A stretch of 64,000 nt of DNA from Fontibacillus phaseoli (GCF_003337355.1 NZ_QPJW01000001.1:1302001-1366000); one strand, 5' to 3'; counted from the first letter of the stretch, positions 26,375-36,169 are shown. Made by a program: numbers and translations. Notes: a model not told the origin generated them from the letters alone.

Positions 26375-27298
26375 ATGAAAAATATGTCACCCCCGATCGT
26401 GGAGACCCAAAACTTGTCCAAAACCTATGGAGGCATACACCGTGTGCACAATGTCAATCTGGCGGTGCAAACCGGACAAATATTCGGCTTCCTGGGTCCG
26501 AATGGGGCCGGAAAAACAACCACACTCAAGATGCTGCTCGGCCTCATCAAGCCAACCGAAGGCAAAGTCAAGGTGTTTGGCAAAGACCTGGACAGGCATC
26601 GTCCGAACATTTTGAACAATACCGGTTCCCTGATCGAATCCCCTTCCTATTACGGCCATCTGACCGGATATGAGAATTTGAAGGTTATGCAGCGGCTTCG
26701 CAGCCTACCTGGCAAGAATATTGATAAGGTACTGAAAATTGTCAGACTCGAAAACCATAAGCATAAGAAGGCTGACCAATATTCTTTGGGCATGAAGCAG
26801 CGGCTTGGCATCGCCATGGCTTTGCTTGCCTTTCCCAGTTTGCTGATTCTCGATGAACCTACGAACGGACTTGACCCAGCAGGTATCGGCGAAATCCGAG
26901 AGTTGATCAAATCCCTTCCGGAACAATACGGAATCACCGTCGTGCTTTCGAGCCATCTGTTGTCCGAGATCGAGCAAATCGCCACATCCGTAGGAATTAT
27001 CAATGACGGTAAGCTGCTTTTTCAAGGGACGATGCAGAGCCTCCAAGCCGCCAACAAGGTCACTATTCGCTTTAAGACCCCGGACCCTGCAAGAGCGGAG
27101 AAAATCCTGCAAAGTCAAGGTTATTTGCCGAAAGTCCAAGGAAGACAACTCCTGTTTACCCATCTCCCGGACGAGGAAGTTTCTTATATAAATCGGTTGC
27201 TGGTGGAACAGGGTCTTCCAGTAACCCGGATTGAAGAGCAAAAAAAGAGCCTGGAAAACATTTTCCTTGAACTAACCGGAAAGGAGCGGAGCTTATAA
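26375..27298 (+). CDS. Lantibiotic-immunity-type ABC ATPase (BcrA/NisF group)
   Basis: About 307 residues. It has Walker A GPNGAGKTT, Q-loop GSLIESPSYYG, signature YSLGMKQRLGIA, Walker B LLILDEPTNGLDP and H-loop LSSHLL, then a C-terminal extension of about 80 residues. The start ATG at 26375 is chosen because GGAG sits 9 nt upstream; the longer frame adds residues unlike the family. It overlaps the first permease (ATG within TAATG). The complex probably removes cationic peptides from the membrane. Confidence 0.9.
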   Translation: MKNMSPPIVETQNLSKTYGGIHRVHNVNLAVQTGQIFGFLGPNGAGKTTTLKMLLGLIKPTEGKVKVFGKDLDRHRPNILNNTGSLIESPSYYGHLTGYENLKVMQRLRSLPGKNIDKVLKIVRLENHKHKKADQYSLGMKQRLGIAMALLAFPSLLILDEPTNGLDPAGIGEIRELIKSLPEQYGITVVLSSHLLSEIEQIATSVGIINDGKLLFQGTMQSLQAANKVTIRFKTPDPARAEKILQSQGYLPKVQGRQLLFTHLPDEEVSYINRLLVEQGLPVTRIEEQKKSLENIFLELTGKERSL

Positions 27299-28047
27299 TG
27301 AAAGCTCTATCGCTGGAGTATTTCAAAATCCGCCGCAAACGCATCTGGATCATGCTCACCTTGTTTCTTGCCGCCGAGATGGTCTGGGCCTCGATGTCCA
27401 TGAGCATCTCCATCTCCCGCAACGCCAGCAATGCGAGTTGGGAAGCCTTGATCTTCAGCATTTCTTCCATGAATGGATTGTTTCTCCCGATCATATCGGC
27501 CATAGTGGTTTCCCGTATTTGCGACATGGAGCATAAGGGGAATACTTGGAAAATGTTAATGACAACCCATACGGGACGCAATCGAGTCTATGCCGCGAAG
27601 TACATATGTGCGAACAGCCTGATTCTGTACGGCGTCATTGCGCAGGCTGTCTTCATCGTGGGATTCGGCTGGTCCAAGAGCATTTCCGGGGACGTGCCAC
27701 TCTCGCTGCTTCTTCAATTTGCTCTCGGAACGATGTTAACGACGCTAGTAATCATTGCACTCCATCAGTGGTTGTCCCTGACGGTGCGAAATCAGGCCTT
27801 TGCCTTATGCCTTGGCATGCTTGGCGGATTTATCGGAACGACATCCGGATTGTTCCCGTCAGGCATTCGTCATCTGTTGATTTGGTCCTACTATATGGAT
27901 TTAAGCCCAATCACTTATGTTTACAACTCTGCTTCAAGTTATTATGTATCCGGCATGCCGCCCATGGGCTTGCAGATTGCCTCCCTGCTATTGGCCGTCA
28001 TCTTTTATTCAGCAGGGAAGTTGCATAATTCCAAACAAGAGATTTAA
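27298..28047 (+). CDS. Immunity ABC permease, MutE/EpiE type
   Basis: 249 residues with six predicted transmembrane helices; the N terminus KALSLEYFKIRRKRIWIMLT is typical of the first permease of NisE/MutE/EpiE-type immunity transporters. The start is coupled to the ATPase stop. With the MutG-like partner at 28059 it would form the heterodimeric channel. Specificity is not deducible. Confidence 0.85.
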   Translation: MKALSLEYFKIRRKRIWIMLTLFLAAEMVWASMSMSISISRNASNASWEALIFSISSMNGLFLPIISAIVVSRICDMEHKGNTWKMLMTTHTGRNRVYAAKYICANSLILYGVIAQAVFIVGFGWSKSISGDVPLSLLLQFALGTMLTTLVIIALHQWLSLTVRNQAFALCLGMLGGFIGTTSGLFPSGIRHLLIWSYYMDLSPITYVYNSASSYYVSGMPPMGLQIASLLLAVIFYSAGKLHNSKQEI

Positions 28048-28058
28048 GGAGGAGCCTC

Positions 28059-28790
28059 ATGTTAAGGAGTATATCTGCCGAATGGCTCAAACTTCGTCAT
28101 TCCCGCATCGGCCTGGTGCTGGGAATTCTGCCGGTGATCAGCCTGCTGATCGGATGTTTTAATTACTATTTCAATCAGACCGCCTTGCAGAACGGCTGGT
28201 ACAGCCTTTGGACGCAGGTCAGTTTGTTCTATGGCGAGTTCTTCTTGCCCATTCTGATTGCCATTTGCTGTGCCTTTGTTTGCCGGCTGGAACATGCTAA
28301 TCATAACTGGAATATGATCCTGGCCTCGCCGATATCCATTACAAACCTGTTCGTTGCCAAGTTGTTTACTGTCGGCATGATGATCTTTGCAGCCCAGGCA
28401 TTTTTCATGTTCATGTACTGGTCGGCGGGTCAATTGCTCTCCATTCCGGGTGCCTTCCCCATAGAAACGGTGCTGTGGAGCCTGCGAGGATGGTTCGCTT
28501 CCCTTTCTATTGCGGCACTGCAGTTGGGGGTTTCCATACGCCTAAAAAGTTTCGCAACGCCAATCGGAATAAGCCTTTGCGCTGTTTTTCTGGGAATTGG
28601 CTTGTATGTTTTGAACTTGGGGCTATTATTCCCCTATTCATTGCTGACCATAGGCATGGGCGTCCTGAGCCAAAAAGGGCTGAACTCCATGGAAAATATT
28701 CTTTTTCTACTTATGAATAGCTTCTTTATCCTGTTATTCGGAACGTGGTCCATCAGCCGTTTGAAAAAGAAAGACATCGCATCATCCTGA
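28059..28790 (+). CDS. Immunity ABC permease, MutG type
   Basis: 243 residues, six predicted transmembrane helices. It opens with LRSISAEWLKLRHSRIGLVL, the usual start of MutG/NisG-like permeases, and contains FFLPILIAICCAFVCRLEH. AAGGAGGAG precedes the ATG, 11 bp after the MutE-type gene. It completes a three-gene transporter. No lantibiotic precursor or modification gene lies next to it, so this is a resistance rather than a producer locus. Confidence 0.85.
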   Translation: MLRSISAEWLKLRHSRIGLVLGILPVISLLIGCFNYYFNQTALQNGWYSLWTQVSLFYGEFFLPILIAICCAFVCRLEHANHNWNMILASPISITNLFVAKLFTVGMMIFAAQAFFMFMYWSAGQLLSIPGAFPIETVLWSLRGWFASLSIAALQLGVSIRLKSFATPIGISLCAVFLGIGLYVLNLGLLFPYSLLTIGMGVLSQKGLNSMENILFLLMNSFFILLFGTWSISRLKKKDIASS

Positions 28791-28818
28791 ACCACGTGAA
28801 CTAAAGAATACTCGAAAA

Positions 28819-28858
28819 AGCAAAGGCTGCCGAAAGATTGTATTCGGCAGCCTTTGCT
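28819..28858. terminator. Terminator-type hairpin after the ABC operon
   Basis: A 16-bp perfect stem (28819-28834 with 28843-28858) with an 8-nt loop. No long T run follows, but its position fits an operon end. Confidence 0.6.
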
Positions 28859-28893
28859 CCATTGAATATTTTGATTTTCATTTTATTGGAAAA

Positions 28894-29207
28894 TCAGCTT
28901 CGCACCGATTCCAGCTGTTCGGCATCGACTAGATAGCGGTTATACCCAGCGTCGGATGCAAAATGTTCGGAACCGGCAAGCGGCGCTTCCAACTTTCGAA
29001 AATCGTGTTTCGAATAAAATCGGTTAGCCGATTGCATAGTTTGCAATGTTTCCAGATAGCAAGCCCTATATTGCTGCTCTACAAACGTGATTGCAGTCTG
29101 CAACAAATCCGCAGTAATCCCTGTTCCTCTGGCATCCTGAAGCAAATACATCTTTTGTAGTTCACAAATCCCTTCCTATCTTCAGCTCGAATTGTTCTTA
29201 TCTTCAT
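28894..29207 (-). pseudogene. GNAT acetyltransferase with internal deletion
   Basis: The 3' part encodes the end of a GNAT acetyltransferase, with ELQKMYLLQDARGTGIT (acetyl-CoA loop) and RFYSKHDFRKLE. The 5' part still has an ATG at 29207 with a GAGGG site and a typical opening MKIRTIRAEDRKGF. The two are joined out of frame about 40 bp after the start, with a stop between, so about 60-70 central codons are gone. It is a recent-looking remnant, not a short gene. The region from 29208 to the chemoreceptor shows no gene. Confidence 0.75.
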
Positions 29208-29494
29208 TCTAGATCCCTCATAGCAACATGATTCATTTTATGTACTCAAATACTGAACCAACATTTTCACAAAGCGGCTAGCTATTATCGTAATATTAAG
29301 GGTAAGGTCCTGCCACGGTTGAAACTATCCCCTTTAATGTAGATGAAAAATGTCATATTGAAAATATTGGAATATTGTTATTCTATCAAGATACGTTTTG
29401 ATTTTTTTTGCTATATTTCTACAAATTACGACAACAATCCACTGTTCCATCGTGGTTTTTATATATTACCATTTCACAACATGGAGGTTAACAC

Positions 29495-31504
29495 ATGAAT
29501 AAGGAAAGACACGGTTTGGTGAAAAACGGAATGTCCTTTCAAAAGAAATTGCTGCTTGTTTTTATGGGGATTTCACTCATTCCGTTACTCTTCACGACAG
29601 CTTTTTTACTTAACTACTTTAATGGAGTAATAAAAAACGACAGCGAGCAATTAGCAATCAACACATTGGAAATCAACATCGCCAGAATTGATGATTGGAT
29701 CCTTTCGAAGACCTCGGCTGTAGAAGAATTAATCAACCAAAACCCGCAATTTCAGTCGTTTGATAAAAATCAAATTTTCCCATTATTAAACGTCCTTGAG
29801 CAGAGCGATGTACAATCCGAAGGTTATAGCATCATTGATAAAAGTGGAACATTGACTAATATGATGAATATGACGGCCGACATGTCGGCAAGCGATTATT
29901 ACCTTAAAATGCAGTCGACCAACAAACCTGCTTTTGCGGAAATGACGTATCTTGAACAACTTAATAAATATATCATTTCAACGGTGGTCCCTATTCCGGA
30001 TCAAAATCATAAAGCAGCCGGTGCAATCGCTTTTTCGATCACTCCTAGTGTGCTTACGGAAATGAACCAGAATATACGCATAGCCGATTCCGGGTTTGGA
30101 TACGTCATTTCGGACACTGGGATGTATTACAGTTATCCTGATGAAGAACGGTTCGGAAAGAAAATGGAAGATTACGCCACAACGGATGAAATGAAACAAG
30201 CGATTCAAACGATTTTAAAAAATGATACCGGTTCTGTCACCTACACAGACACAGATGGTAAAGAAATCATTACATATTACGGAACGGTTCCATCCACCCA
30301 TTGGAAGATGCTGATCACTGTCCCTACAAACGAAATATTCGGTGCGGTTCATCGCGCCCAAGTATTGACGCTTATTATAACTGTCGCCGTTGCGTTAATG
30401 GTGCTCCTGTTCTCTTTTTTCTTGTCCAAAGTTATTATTAAACCGATTGTTGCCGTATCTCAGGTCATGAAAAAGGTTGCGCAAGGACACTTGAATGAAC
30501 GCGTTCAAGTAAAATCCAAGGATGAAATCGGACAAATGAGCGAGAATATTAATCTGATGATTCAGTCGATGTCAGATATCGTACAAAAAGTCCAGGCCAC
30601 CGTCAGCCACCTGACAAATGCATCGAATGCGATGCTGATCTCAGCTAACCAGTCCGCCGTAGCTTCCAATCAGATAAGTATCGCTATACAAGAAGTAGCT
30701 CAGGGCAGCGATTCACAACTGCAAGGAGCGGAGCAATCTGCTCAAGCAACCGAAGAAATGGCCGTCGGTATCCAAAGAATCGCAGAAGCTTCCGGTCAAG
30801 TTGCCGAACAATCCGAGCAGGTTACTTCAGAAATAAATAGTGGATATGCGGAGATCCAATCAGCGATTAATCAAATGAATGTTATCAATGCGACGGCTCA
30901 TCAAACGGCCATGGATATTGAACAATTAAATGATCATTCCCAAAAAATCGGCCAAATTGTTGATTTGATATCCGGCATCTCCAGACAAATATCATTATTA
31001 TCGCTAAATGCCTCCATTGAAGCTGCCAGAGCCGGTGAACATGGAAGAGGATTTGCTGTCGTCGCCAGCGAAGTCAAGAAACTTGCTGAGCAGACAAGCC
31101 AATCGATTATCCTTATTGCCGAGTTAGTGCAATTCATACAACAATCGACAGGCAATGCGACAAGCTCTATGCAGAACAGCGTGAAAGAAATTAACGTCGG
31201 TATCGACCGAATGCAGCAAATCGGCGTTGGATTCGACCATATTCGGCATTCCATTGGAGAGGTATCTTCACAGATCCAGGAAGTATCCGCAACAACCGAG
31301 GAGATTTCAGCCGGTACGGAGGAGATCTCCGCTTCCCTGGAAGGCATGCTTACCATCGCTAAGGATTCGAATGAAAATGCAAAATCTGTGGCAAATTCAT
31401 CGGCGGAGCAATCCAATATTATGCAGCATATTAAAGGGTCGGCCCAGTCACTGGATCATATGATTAGCGAGTTGAAGGAACTGATTAAAGCTTTTGAAAT
31501 TTAA
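29495..31504 (+). CDS. Methyl-accepting chemotaxis protein (dCache sensor)
   Basis: 669 residues. TM1 (about 18-42), a dCache ligand-binding domain outside the cell (about 45-285, with [18 protein letters not shown] and GYSIIDKSG), TM2 (about 290-312), a HAMP linker, then the long coiled-coil signalling rod. The conserved hairpin tip reads [20 protein letters not shown]. It would relay attractant or repellent binding to CheA/CheW. GGAGGTT precedes the ATG. It is monocistronic, with a strong terminator. The ligand is unknown. Confidence 0.95.
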   Translation: MNKERHGLVKNGMSFQKKLLLVFMGISLIPLLFTTAFLLNYFNGVIKNDSEQLAINTLEINIARIDDWILSKTSAVEELINQNPQFQSFDKNQIFPLLNVLEQSDVQSEGYSIIDKSGTLTNMMNMTADMSASDYYLKMQSTNKPAFAEMTYLEQLNKYIISTVVPIPDQNHKAAGAIAFSITPSVLTEMNQNIRIADSGFGYVISDTGMYYSYPDEERFGKKMEDYATTDEMKQAIQTILKNDTGSVTYTDTDGKEIITYYGTVPSTHWKMLITVPTNEIFGAVHRAQVLTLIITVAVALMVLLFSFFLSKVIIKPIVAVSQVMKKVAQGHLNERVQVKSKDEIGQMSENINLMIQSMSDIVQKVQATVSHLTNASNAMLISANQSAVASNQISIAIQEVAQGSDSQLQGAEQSAQATEEMAVGIQRIAEASGQVAEQSEQVTSEINSGYAEIQSAINQMNVINATAHQTAMDIEQLNDHSQKIGQIVDLISGISRQISLLSLNASIEAARAGEHGRGFAVVASEVKKLAEQTSQSIILIAELVQFIQQSTGNATSSMQNSVKEINVGIDRMQQIGVGFDHIRHSIGEVSSQIQEVSATTEEISAGTEEISASLEGMLTIAKDSNENAKSVANSSAEQSNIMQHIKGSAQSLDHMISELKELIKAFEI

Positions 31505-31535
31505 TTATAATTATTAAATATCTTCGAGAATCAGA

Positions 31536-31592
31536 AACAGCCTTGTCCCGTAGATCCTTGAGTCGAATCTACAGGCATAAGGCTGTTTTTTG
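31536..31592 (+). terminator. Terminator of the chemoreceptor gene
   Basis: AACAGCCTT (31536-31544) pairs with AAGGCTGTT (31579-31587) around an inner GTAGAT/ATCTAC stem, followed by five Ts. Confidence 0.8.
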
Positions 31593-31632
31593 GATTTATT
31601 AGCTTGATCGATTAAAAAATGTAGACGGGAAG

Positions 31633-31767
31633 TCAGGCATTCGAATCACTTCGCATGCCGGTTACGATAAGGGACTCGCTCATATCTCCGATGACAGGCT
31701 GAGGTTCCACGATACGTTCCAGATCAAACCAGTCGGTTGTCGAATTGACGATCTCGTAATCTTTCAA
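31633..31767 (-). CDS. 44-residue small ORF with TTG start
   Basis: Too short for most callers. The TTG at 31767 is preceded by GTGGAGG at 8-nt spacing, an excellent ribosome-binding site. The product is acidic and soluble, opening KDYEIVNSTTDWFDLERIVE and ending in TGMRSDSNA. It has no cysteine, signal peptide or membrane segment. It starts 27 bp after the stop of the acetyltransferase gene and on the same strand, so it is probably cotranscribed. The family is not recognised; a small regulator or peptide precursor is possible. Confidence 0.5.
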   Translation of the reverse strand: MKDYEIVNSTTDWFDLERIVEPQPVIGDMSESLIVTGMRSDSNA

Positions 31768-31793
31768 TTCGCCTTCCTCCACTTCTTCTCATC

Positions 31794-32252
31794 CTATCCG
31801 CAGGACGGATTCATTTCTAGATGAACCAAAGGATATAGTTTTCCCGAATCATCCCGTTCCGATCGCCCAATGGGAACGAACCCGCATCGTAAATAGAATT
31901 GCAAGGCTCCTTCATTTTGTTCGTTGACATCAACCTGTAGGTGACTTCCCTTCAATATTTCGGCATGCCGAATGAATCGCCGACCAACTCCCTTGCCAAA
32001 ATGATCCGGATCGACAAAAAGCGTGGCGATCTTGCTTCCCTCCAATCCCATAAAACCGATAACTTCATCGCCTGCATTCATTTCTACCCAAAGCTCCGAG
32101 GTTCGTAAGGCGCCCCCTTTCACAAACTGATGAAAGAATTCGAAATCTTCTTCCTTCAAGAAGTAATGAGTGCGTCGAACCGCCTCGTACCAAATTCGCA
32201 CAAGCTTGTCGTAGTCCTTCTCTTCAAAAGCAGTTATGTAAGCCAATATCAA
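31794..32252 (-). CDS. GNAT N-acetyltransferase
   Basis: 152 residues. The GNAT fold is shown by the acetyl-CoA loop LFVDPDHFGKGVGRRFI (about 85-101) and the closing VNEQNEGALQFYLRCGFVPIG, close to YiaC/RimI-like enzymes. The start is TTG with AAGGAG upstream. It is followed 27 bp later by the 44-residue ORF. The acceptor substrate is unknown. Confidence 0.85.
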   Translation of the reverse strand: MILAYITAFEEKDYDKLVRIWYEAVRRTHYFLKEEDFEFFHQFVKGGALRTSELWVEMNAGDEVIGFMGLEGSKIATLFVDPDHFGKGVGRRFIRHAEILKGSHLQVDVNEQNEGALQFYLRCGFVPIGRSERDDSGKLYPLVHLEMNPSCG

Positions 32253-32457
32253 TACAACTCCTTAACGATAGATAAAATCGCTATCGGTGATTATGTCGCT
32301 GTTTTGCATATGAAGGGAATAACCGGTGTCGGTTAAAGTAACCGTCTCAGTCTTCCCCATAACTTCACATGCTGAATTCAAGTGTATAGCAGGTGTGCGT
32401 TATGCTCAAGCATACCGTGATGAAAATCTGCATTCGTGCTAATAACTTGACGAAACT

Positions 32458-32487
32458 TAGCCAATCAAGATGTCCATCAATTGGCTA
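32458..32487 (-). terminator. Hairpin at end of the beta-propeller gene
   Basis: TAGCCAAT (32458-32465) pairs with ATTGGCTA (32480-32487) and overlaps the stop codon at 32485. No T run follows, so termination is uncertain. The rest of 32253-32457 shows no gene. Confidence 0.3.
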
Positions 32488-33873
32488 TATGAACGACAGC
32501 CGCCCGCCAACTTGGCGAATGTGGTAAACATCTGCCCACAGGACAAAGTAATTGTAAAACATTTCCCCGATTTGCACAGGGCGGGGATATTTGACAATAA
32601 GGGCGGCTTGTTTGTTCATCTCCACCGGTTGGTCAGCCGACGGATAAATGAAACACGCTTCTCGGTTTAGCATCTTCGTCATGACAATCCTAGGTGAAGA
32701 ACCGTAAGGCATCAATGGATGAAAAGCTTCGGAGTGGCATACATCGGCTATTTGGTCACCCGCTGCAATCGCGGATACCTGAAAAAACCCTTCTGCTCCT
32801 TCGTACCTTTCTTCGCTGACCCGGCGCCAGGTTGCGGGATAGGGAAAGGATACCCGGTACACGAAGCTGGTGAAGATGTTTTCCGGAAGCCTTCTGACGC
32901 GAGGAGACCACTGTATGGCGGTAATCCGGCCGCCGCTTAGGACGTTCACCGGCATCTGCTCCCTGAGATCGGCAATCCAGAGCTGACTTGCGCTTTCTGC
33001 CCCTGTGCATCCCGATAAATATGACACTTTTACCCCGTCCGGAGACCAACTGACGGGAGTGGCGAAACAGTCTGAAAACGCCAAAGTCCTTCGATTCTGG
33101 CCGGTACGGCTGTCAATTTGGATGATAGAATAATAATTCGGCTCTCTATAGGCAGTTGCGCTGTAGGCGATGCTTCTGGAGTCAGGCGACCATGCCGGAA
33201 AATAGTTCTTGGCGAGCGGTCCGCCTTCCAGCGTATAGACGGTGCCGGTGGCCAAATCCACCGTTGAAATGATAGAGATGCTTGCACCAGGGGACGTATA
33301 AAGAGCAGAGGTTCCGTCCGGGGAAATCCGAACGTCATGGAGCGGTCCGCCCGTATTTTGCGTGATTTGTCTCCGGCCTGTGCCATCGGCCCGGATGCGG
33401 AAGAGCTGGGTGCTTCCTGTGGAATCCGGTGCCGCAAACAGAAGCTCCAAACCAGAAGGGAACCATTGAGCATCGCTGGCCCCCGGCGCCGGGATAGCAG
33501 AGCTGCTATGTAAAAAAGTATCGTAAATTACGATGCGCGAGTTTTTTACATACGTGAGATACCGGCTGTCCGTGGACCAGTCCAGCAACGTGTAGGGCTC
33601 GATTTGGTCGATCCTTGCGACGGCGAGCGTGACCGTATCCAGCAGGTGAACCACCTTGCCAATACCGATGAAAGCGATTCTCCTGCTGTCCGGAGACCAA
33701 TAAGGAACGGAAAATTCCGCACCAAGCCCCCGTGTAAGTTGAAAATTAAGACTGTCCTGCGGTCGGTACAGCCATATGTCGAACGCTCCGACGCGGTCCG
33801 ACGTGTAGGCAATCCATCCTTGAACGAGATCATGAGAAACAGCTTGCACGGCCAACATCCTCTCCTGAATCAT
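32485..33873 (-). CDS. TolB/WD40-like beta-propeller protein
   Basis: 462 residues. At least six PD40-type blades are visible through repeated SPDSRRIAFIG, STDSRYLTYVK, SPDGTSALYTS, SPDSRSIAYSA and SPDGVKVSYLS motifs in residues 15-330. A C-terminal domain (about 345-462) is separate, with aromatic and Cys residues. No signal peptide is seen, unlike TolB or DPP-type proteins, so it may act in the cytoplasm or be exported by another route. Function is unknown; binding a partner or peptide is typical of the fold. Confidence 0.75.
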   Translation of the reverse strand: MIQERMLAVQAVSHDLVQGWIAYTSDRVGAFDIWLYRPQDSLNFQLTRGLGAEFSVPYWSPDSRRIAFIGIGKVVHLLDTVTLAVARIDQIEPYTLLDWSTDSRYLTYVKNSRIVIYDTFLHSSSAIPAPGASDAQWFPSGLELLFAAPDSTGSTQLFRIRADGTGRRQITQNTGGPLHDVRISPDGTSALYTSPGASISIISTVDLATGTVYTLEGGPLAKNYFPAWSPDSRSIAYSATAYREPNYYSIIQIDSRTGQNRRTLAFSDCFATPVSWSPDGVKVSYLSGCTGAESASQLWIADLREQMPVNVLSGGRITAIQWSPRVRRLPENIFTSFVYRVSFPYPATWRRVSEERYEGAEGFFQVSAIAAGDQIADVCHSEAFHPLMPYGSSPRIVMTKMLNREACFIYPSADQPVEMNKQAALIVKYPRPVQIGEMFYNYFVLWADVYHIRQVGGRLSFI

Positions 33874-34019
33874 CTTTTACTTCAGATATATTCAGTAGAG
33901 GATAATTAGGCGACTGTTCCGGACGGCTTAGGGTTCGAGTGTACTGAGGAACCCGATCATATTTGGTTACTACACCATTAAAACGGTAAATCCAGAAAGA
34001 TCTATATTTGGAGAAAAAG

Positions 34020-34049
34020 AAGAACCTCACCCTTCAAGGCAAGGTTCTT
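34020..34049 (-). terminator. Terminator of the DinB gene
   Basis: AAGAACCT (34020-34027) pairs with AGGTTCTT (34042-34049); on the minus strand it is followed by CTTTTTC. Confidence 0.65.
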
Positions 34050-34054
34050 TAAAA

Positions 34055-34528
34055 TTAACGGGATAATAACTTCTTATAAAGTTTAATGATGCTCAGGTGC
34101 ATGCCTTCATGGTATAAATTGAAACTGAGGAATTGTTCCGGCGTTTCCAGAATCATCCCGGCTGACGTAGTATACGGAGGCACGATCTTTTCTTGTAGGC
34201 GATGCTCAAGAGCCTGCCGTATCCGCTCTTGCTGTTCTTTTAACAGGATCTCCAGTTCCGTCAAGGTAGGGATGGGAAAGGATACGGGTTGGATGGGTGA
34301 AGTACCGTTTTCGAACTGTTCTTTGAACCCATTGGGCAAATGTTGCGGAAGATTCAAATGTTGAAATGCAAACCGTTCACATACCACATAAATGTGCCCC
34401 AAGTTCCATCGGATCGTATTGCGGAATCCTTCGGGGATCCGGTCTGCGAGTTGCTCCGTGACTCCCTCCACCAATTTCAAGGTTTGGCCTCTTACAAATG
34501 CCAATTGGTTAAACAAAAAGTGTTCCAC
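34055..34528 (-). CDS. DinB-family protein
   Basis: About 157 residues forming the DinB four-helix bundle. The three expected metal-ligand histidines are visible: one in RWNLGHIYVV, then YHEGMHLSII near the C terminus. Bacillus relatives include bacillithiol-dependent transferases and DNA-damage-inducible proteins of unclear role. The start is taken as the GTG at 34528, 8 nt after GAGGAG; a GTG at 34537 overlaps that site. A single gene with its own terminator. Confidence 0.8.
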   Translation of the reverse strand: MEHFLFNQLAFVRGQTLKLVEGVTEQLADRIPEGFRNTIRWNLGHIYVVCERFAFQHLNLPQHLPNGFKEQFENGTSPIQPVSFPIPTLTELEILLKEQQERIRQALEHRLQEKIVPPYTTSAGMILETPEQFLSFNLYHEGMHLSIIKLYKKLLSR

Positions 34529-34635
34529 TGTTATCACTCCTCAACGATTGTACGGTAATGCCAATTCTATCATACTTGTCTCAATTATGAGGGGTGTATT
34601 CAGTTATATCGGCTATAAACAATGTAACCGTAATG

Positions 34636-35046
34636 TTAAGCTGCAATCGTTACGTTGCTTCTCGCCCATATCCAGGCAAGGGCTCCCTGAACGATCGACC
34701 GGCCACCCGAGGTCAAAACTTCCCGGATAGCTCGTAATTGCTTCGTCATCTCCGGCGAAGGCACCCCATCTTTGAAGTACGTCAGCCAATCCAAGTCACT
34801 GACCCCATCGCGAGCGGTTCGCGGTTAATAGACGCCAATCGGTTCCATTCGTAAAGGTATAATATGACGGCATTGTCGTTAAAAATGTTCAAAAAATGCT
34901 GGATCGCTATACAATGGTTGCTCTAAGCTAACAATTCGGCCCGATTCGTCAGATCCGTTGACCAGCCGAAGAAGCGAATCTTTCCTTCCTCCACTAATTC
35001 CTCCAACACGCGCATCACTTCCGGAGCCAAATCTACAACATGAAGA
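34636..35046 (-). pseudogene. Decayed aldo/keto reductase
   Basis: The minus strand encodes pieces of an aldo/keto reductase of the GSP69/YhdN group. RVLEELVEEGKIRFFGWSTD is followed by a stop, then by CIAIQHFLNIFNDNAVILYL and LASINREPLAMG; after a frame change comes WLTYFKDGVPSPEMTKQL and QGALAWIWARS, ending at a TAA at 34636. The N-terminal half is absent, because the next gene ends at 35069. So the gene has a truncation, an internal stop and a deletion, and cannot make an enzyme. Confidence 0.8.
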
Positions 35047-35068
35047 AGAAAACTCTTCCAAATATTCT

Positions 35069-36169
35069 TTATTCGAACTCTACCTTTATATTGACGATTT
35101 CGGACCTCGTGCCGATCCGGATCGGGGGTCCCCAGAAACCGAAACCGGACGTAACTATGGAATGCATGTTTCCTTTTTTGAGATAGCCCCAGTCATTCTC
35201 GAAGAGCGCATTTGTAATCAGGTTACCGGGAAACACTTGGCCGTGGTGGGTATGACCCGAAACGATGAGATCCACTCCCGCTTGCTCGGAGACATCCAAT
35301 TCAGTAGGCTGGTGATCCATTACAATCACAGGCTTGTCCGGATCGATACTGCTCATCAACTTGTCCAGTGAGAGCCGGTCGAGATCGCTTTTGTCTTTGC
35401 GTCCAATTAATGTCAGTTGGTCATTTATGATAATTGTTTCATCATATAAAACATGAATTCCGCTGCGCTCTAACGTATCAATCAACTCCTGCATCGTGCC
35501 GTTATGTTTGTCATGATTGCCTAGCGTGGCGTACACGCCATACGGTGCCTGAAGTTTAGACAAAACCACATCGATCTTCTGATCGATGAAGGGCTGAATA
35601 TCGTCGTCAAACAGGTCACCCGGTAGCAAAATGAGATCCGGCTTTAGCTTGTTCATTTCCTTTACCAGCCGCTCCGCATGGTCTTTGCCCGATAGCAACC
35701 CAAAATGCGTATCCGCCGCCATTGTGATATTAAGATATGAGACCGGCGATGTACCCTTGTCCATCTTGATGGTATACGGTCGAACGATCGGGGTATATGC
35801 ATTAAAAGTACCGTAACCCAGTAATGAGACCAGCAATGCCAACGTCGTAAGCCCCGCCCAGAACTGGGTTCTGTGCCGGGGTAACCGAGTGAACCGCAAC
35901 AAAATGACGGTAATATGGGCGAGTGGCACCAACAATAGCAGTAAATAAAATACTGCCATCCAATAAGCGCCGAGAATCCCCAGGATCTTTAGACCCGGAA
36001 TCCGGCCGATAAGGAATGAACAGGCGGCCAGTACTATCACGATTATGTAAAGCGTCTTGAACCGCAAAGTCGAAGTTTTCGGTCGAAGCCAGCGGTACCC
36101 GCGCCAACCGATATAATATACCAGAACGCCATATATTAGCATGGCGAAGATCCCGATTACGATAAACAT
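35069..36169 (-). CDS. Membrane metallophosphoesterase (YkuE/YaeI-like)
   Basis: About 366 residues. Four hydrophobic helices (about 3-25, 40-60, 70-90, 105-125) precede a calcineurin-like phosphatase domain (about 145-360). Metal-binding motifs are in order: ADTHFG, GDLFDDD, GNHDKH, DHQP and GHTHHGQ. Relatives remove UDP from lipid X or act on other phospho-lipids at the membrane. The ATG at 36169 is chosen because AAGGAG lies 6 nt upstream; the ATG at 36175 abuts it. A single gene. Confidence 0.85.
   Translation of the reverse strand: MFIVIGIFAMLIYGVLVYYIGWRGYRWLRPKTSTLRFKTLYIIVIVLAACSFLIGRIPGLKILGILGAYWMAVFYLLLLLVPLAHITVILLRFTRLPRHRTQFWAGLTTLALLVSLLGYGTFNAYTPIVRPYTIKMDKGTSPVSYLNITMAADTHFGLLSGKDHAERLVKEMNKLKPDLILLPGDLFDDDIQPFIDQKIDVVLSKLQAPYGVYATLGNHDKHNGTMQELIDTLERSGIHVLYDETIIINDQLTLIGRKDKSDLDRLSLDKLMSSIDPDKPVIVMDHQPTELDVSEQAGVDLIVSGHTHHGQVFPGNLITNALFENDWGYLKKGNMHSIVTSGFGFWGPPIRIGTRSEIVNIKVEFE

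Noticed and set aside
34958..35371. Plus-strand 137-residue open frame
   Set aside because: It is antisense to the metallophosphoesterase and the reductase remnant, with no recognisable domain or ribosome-binding site.
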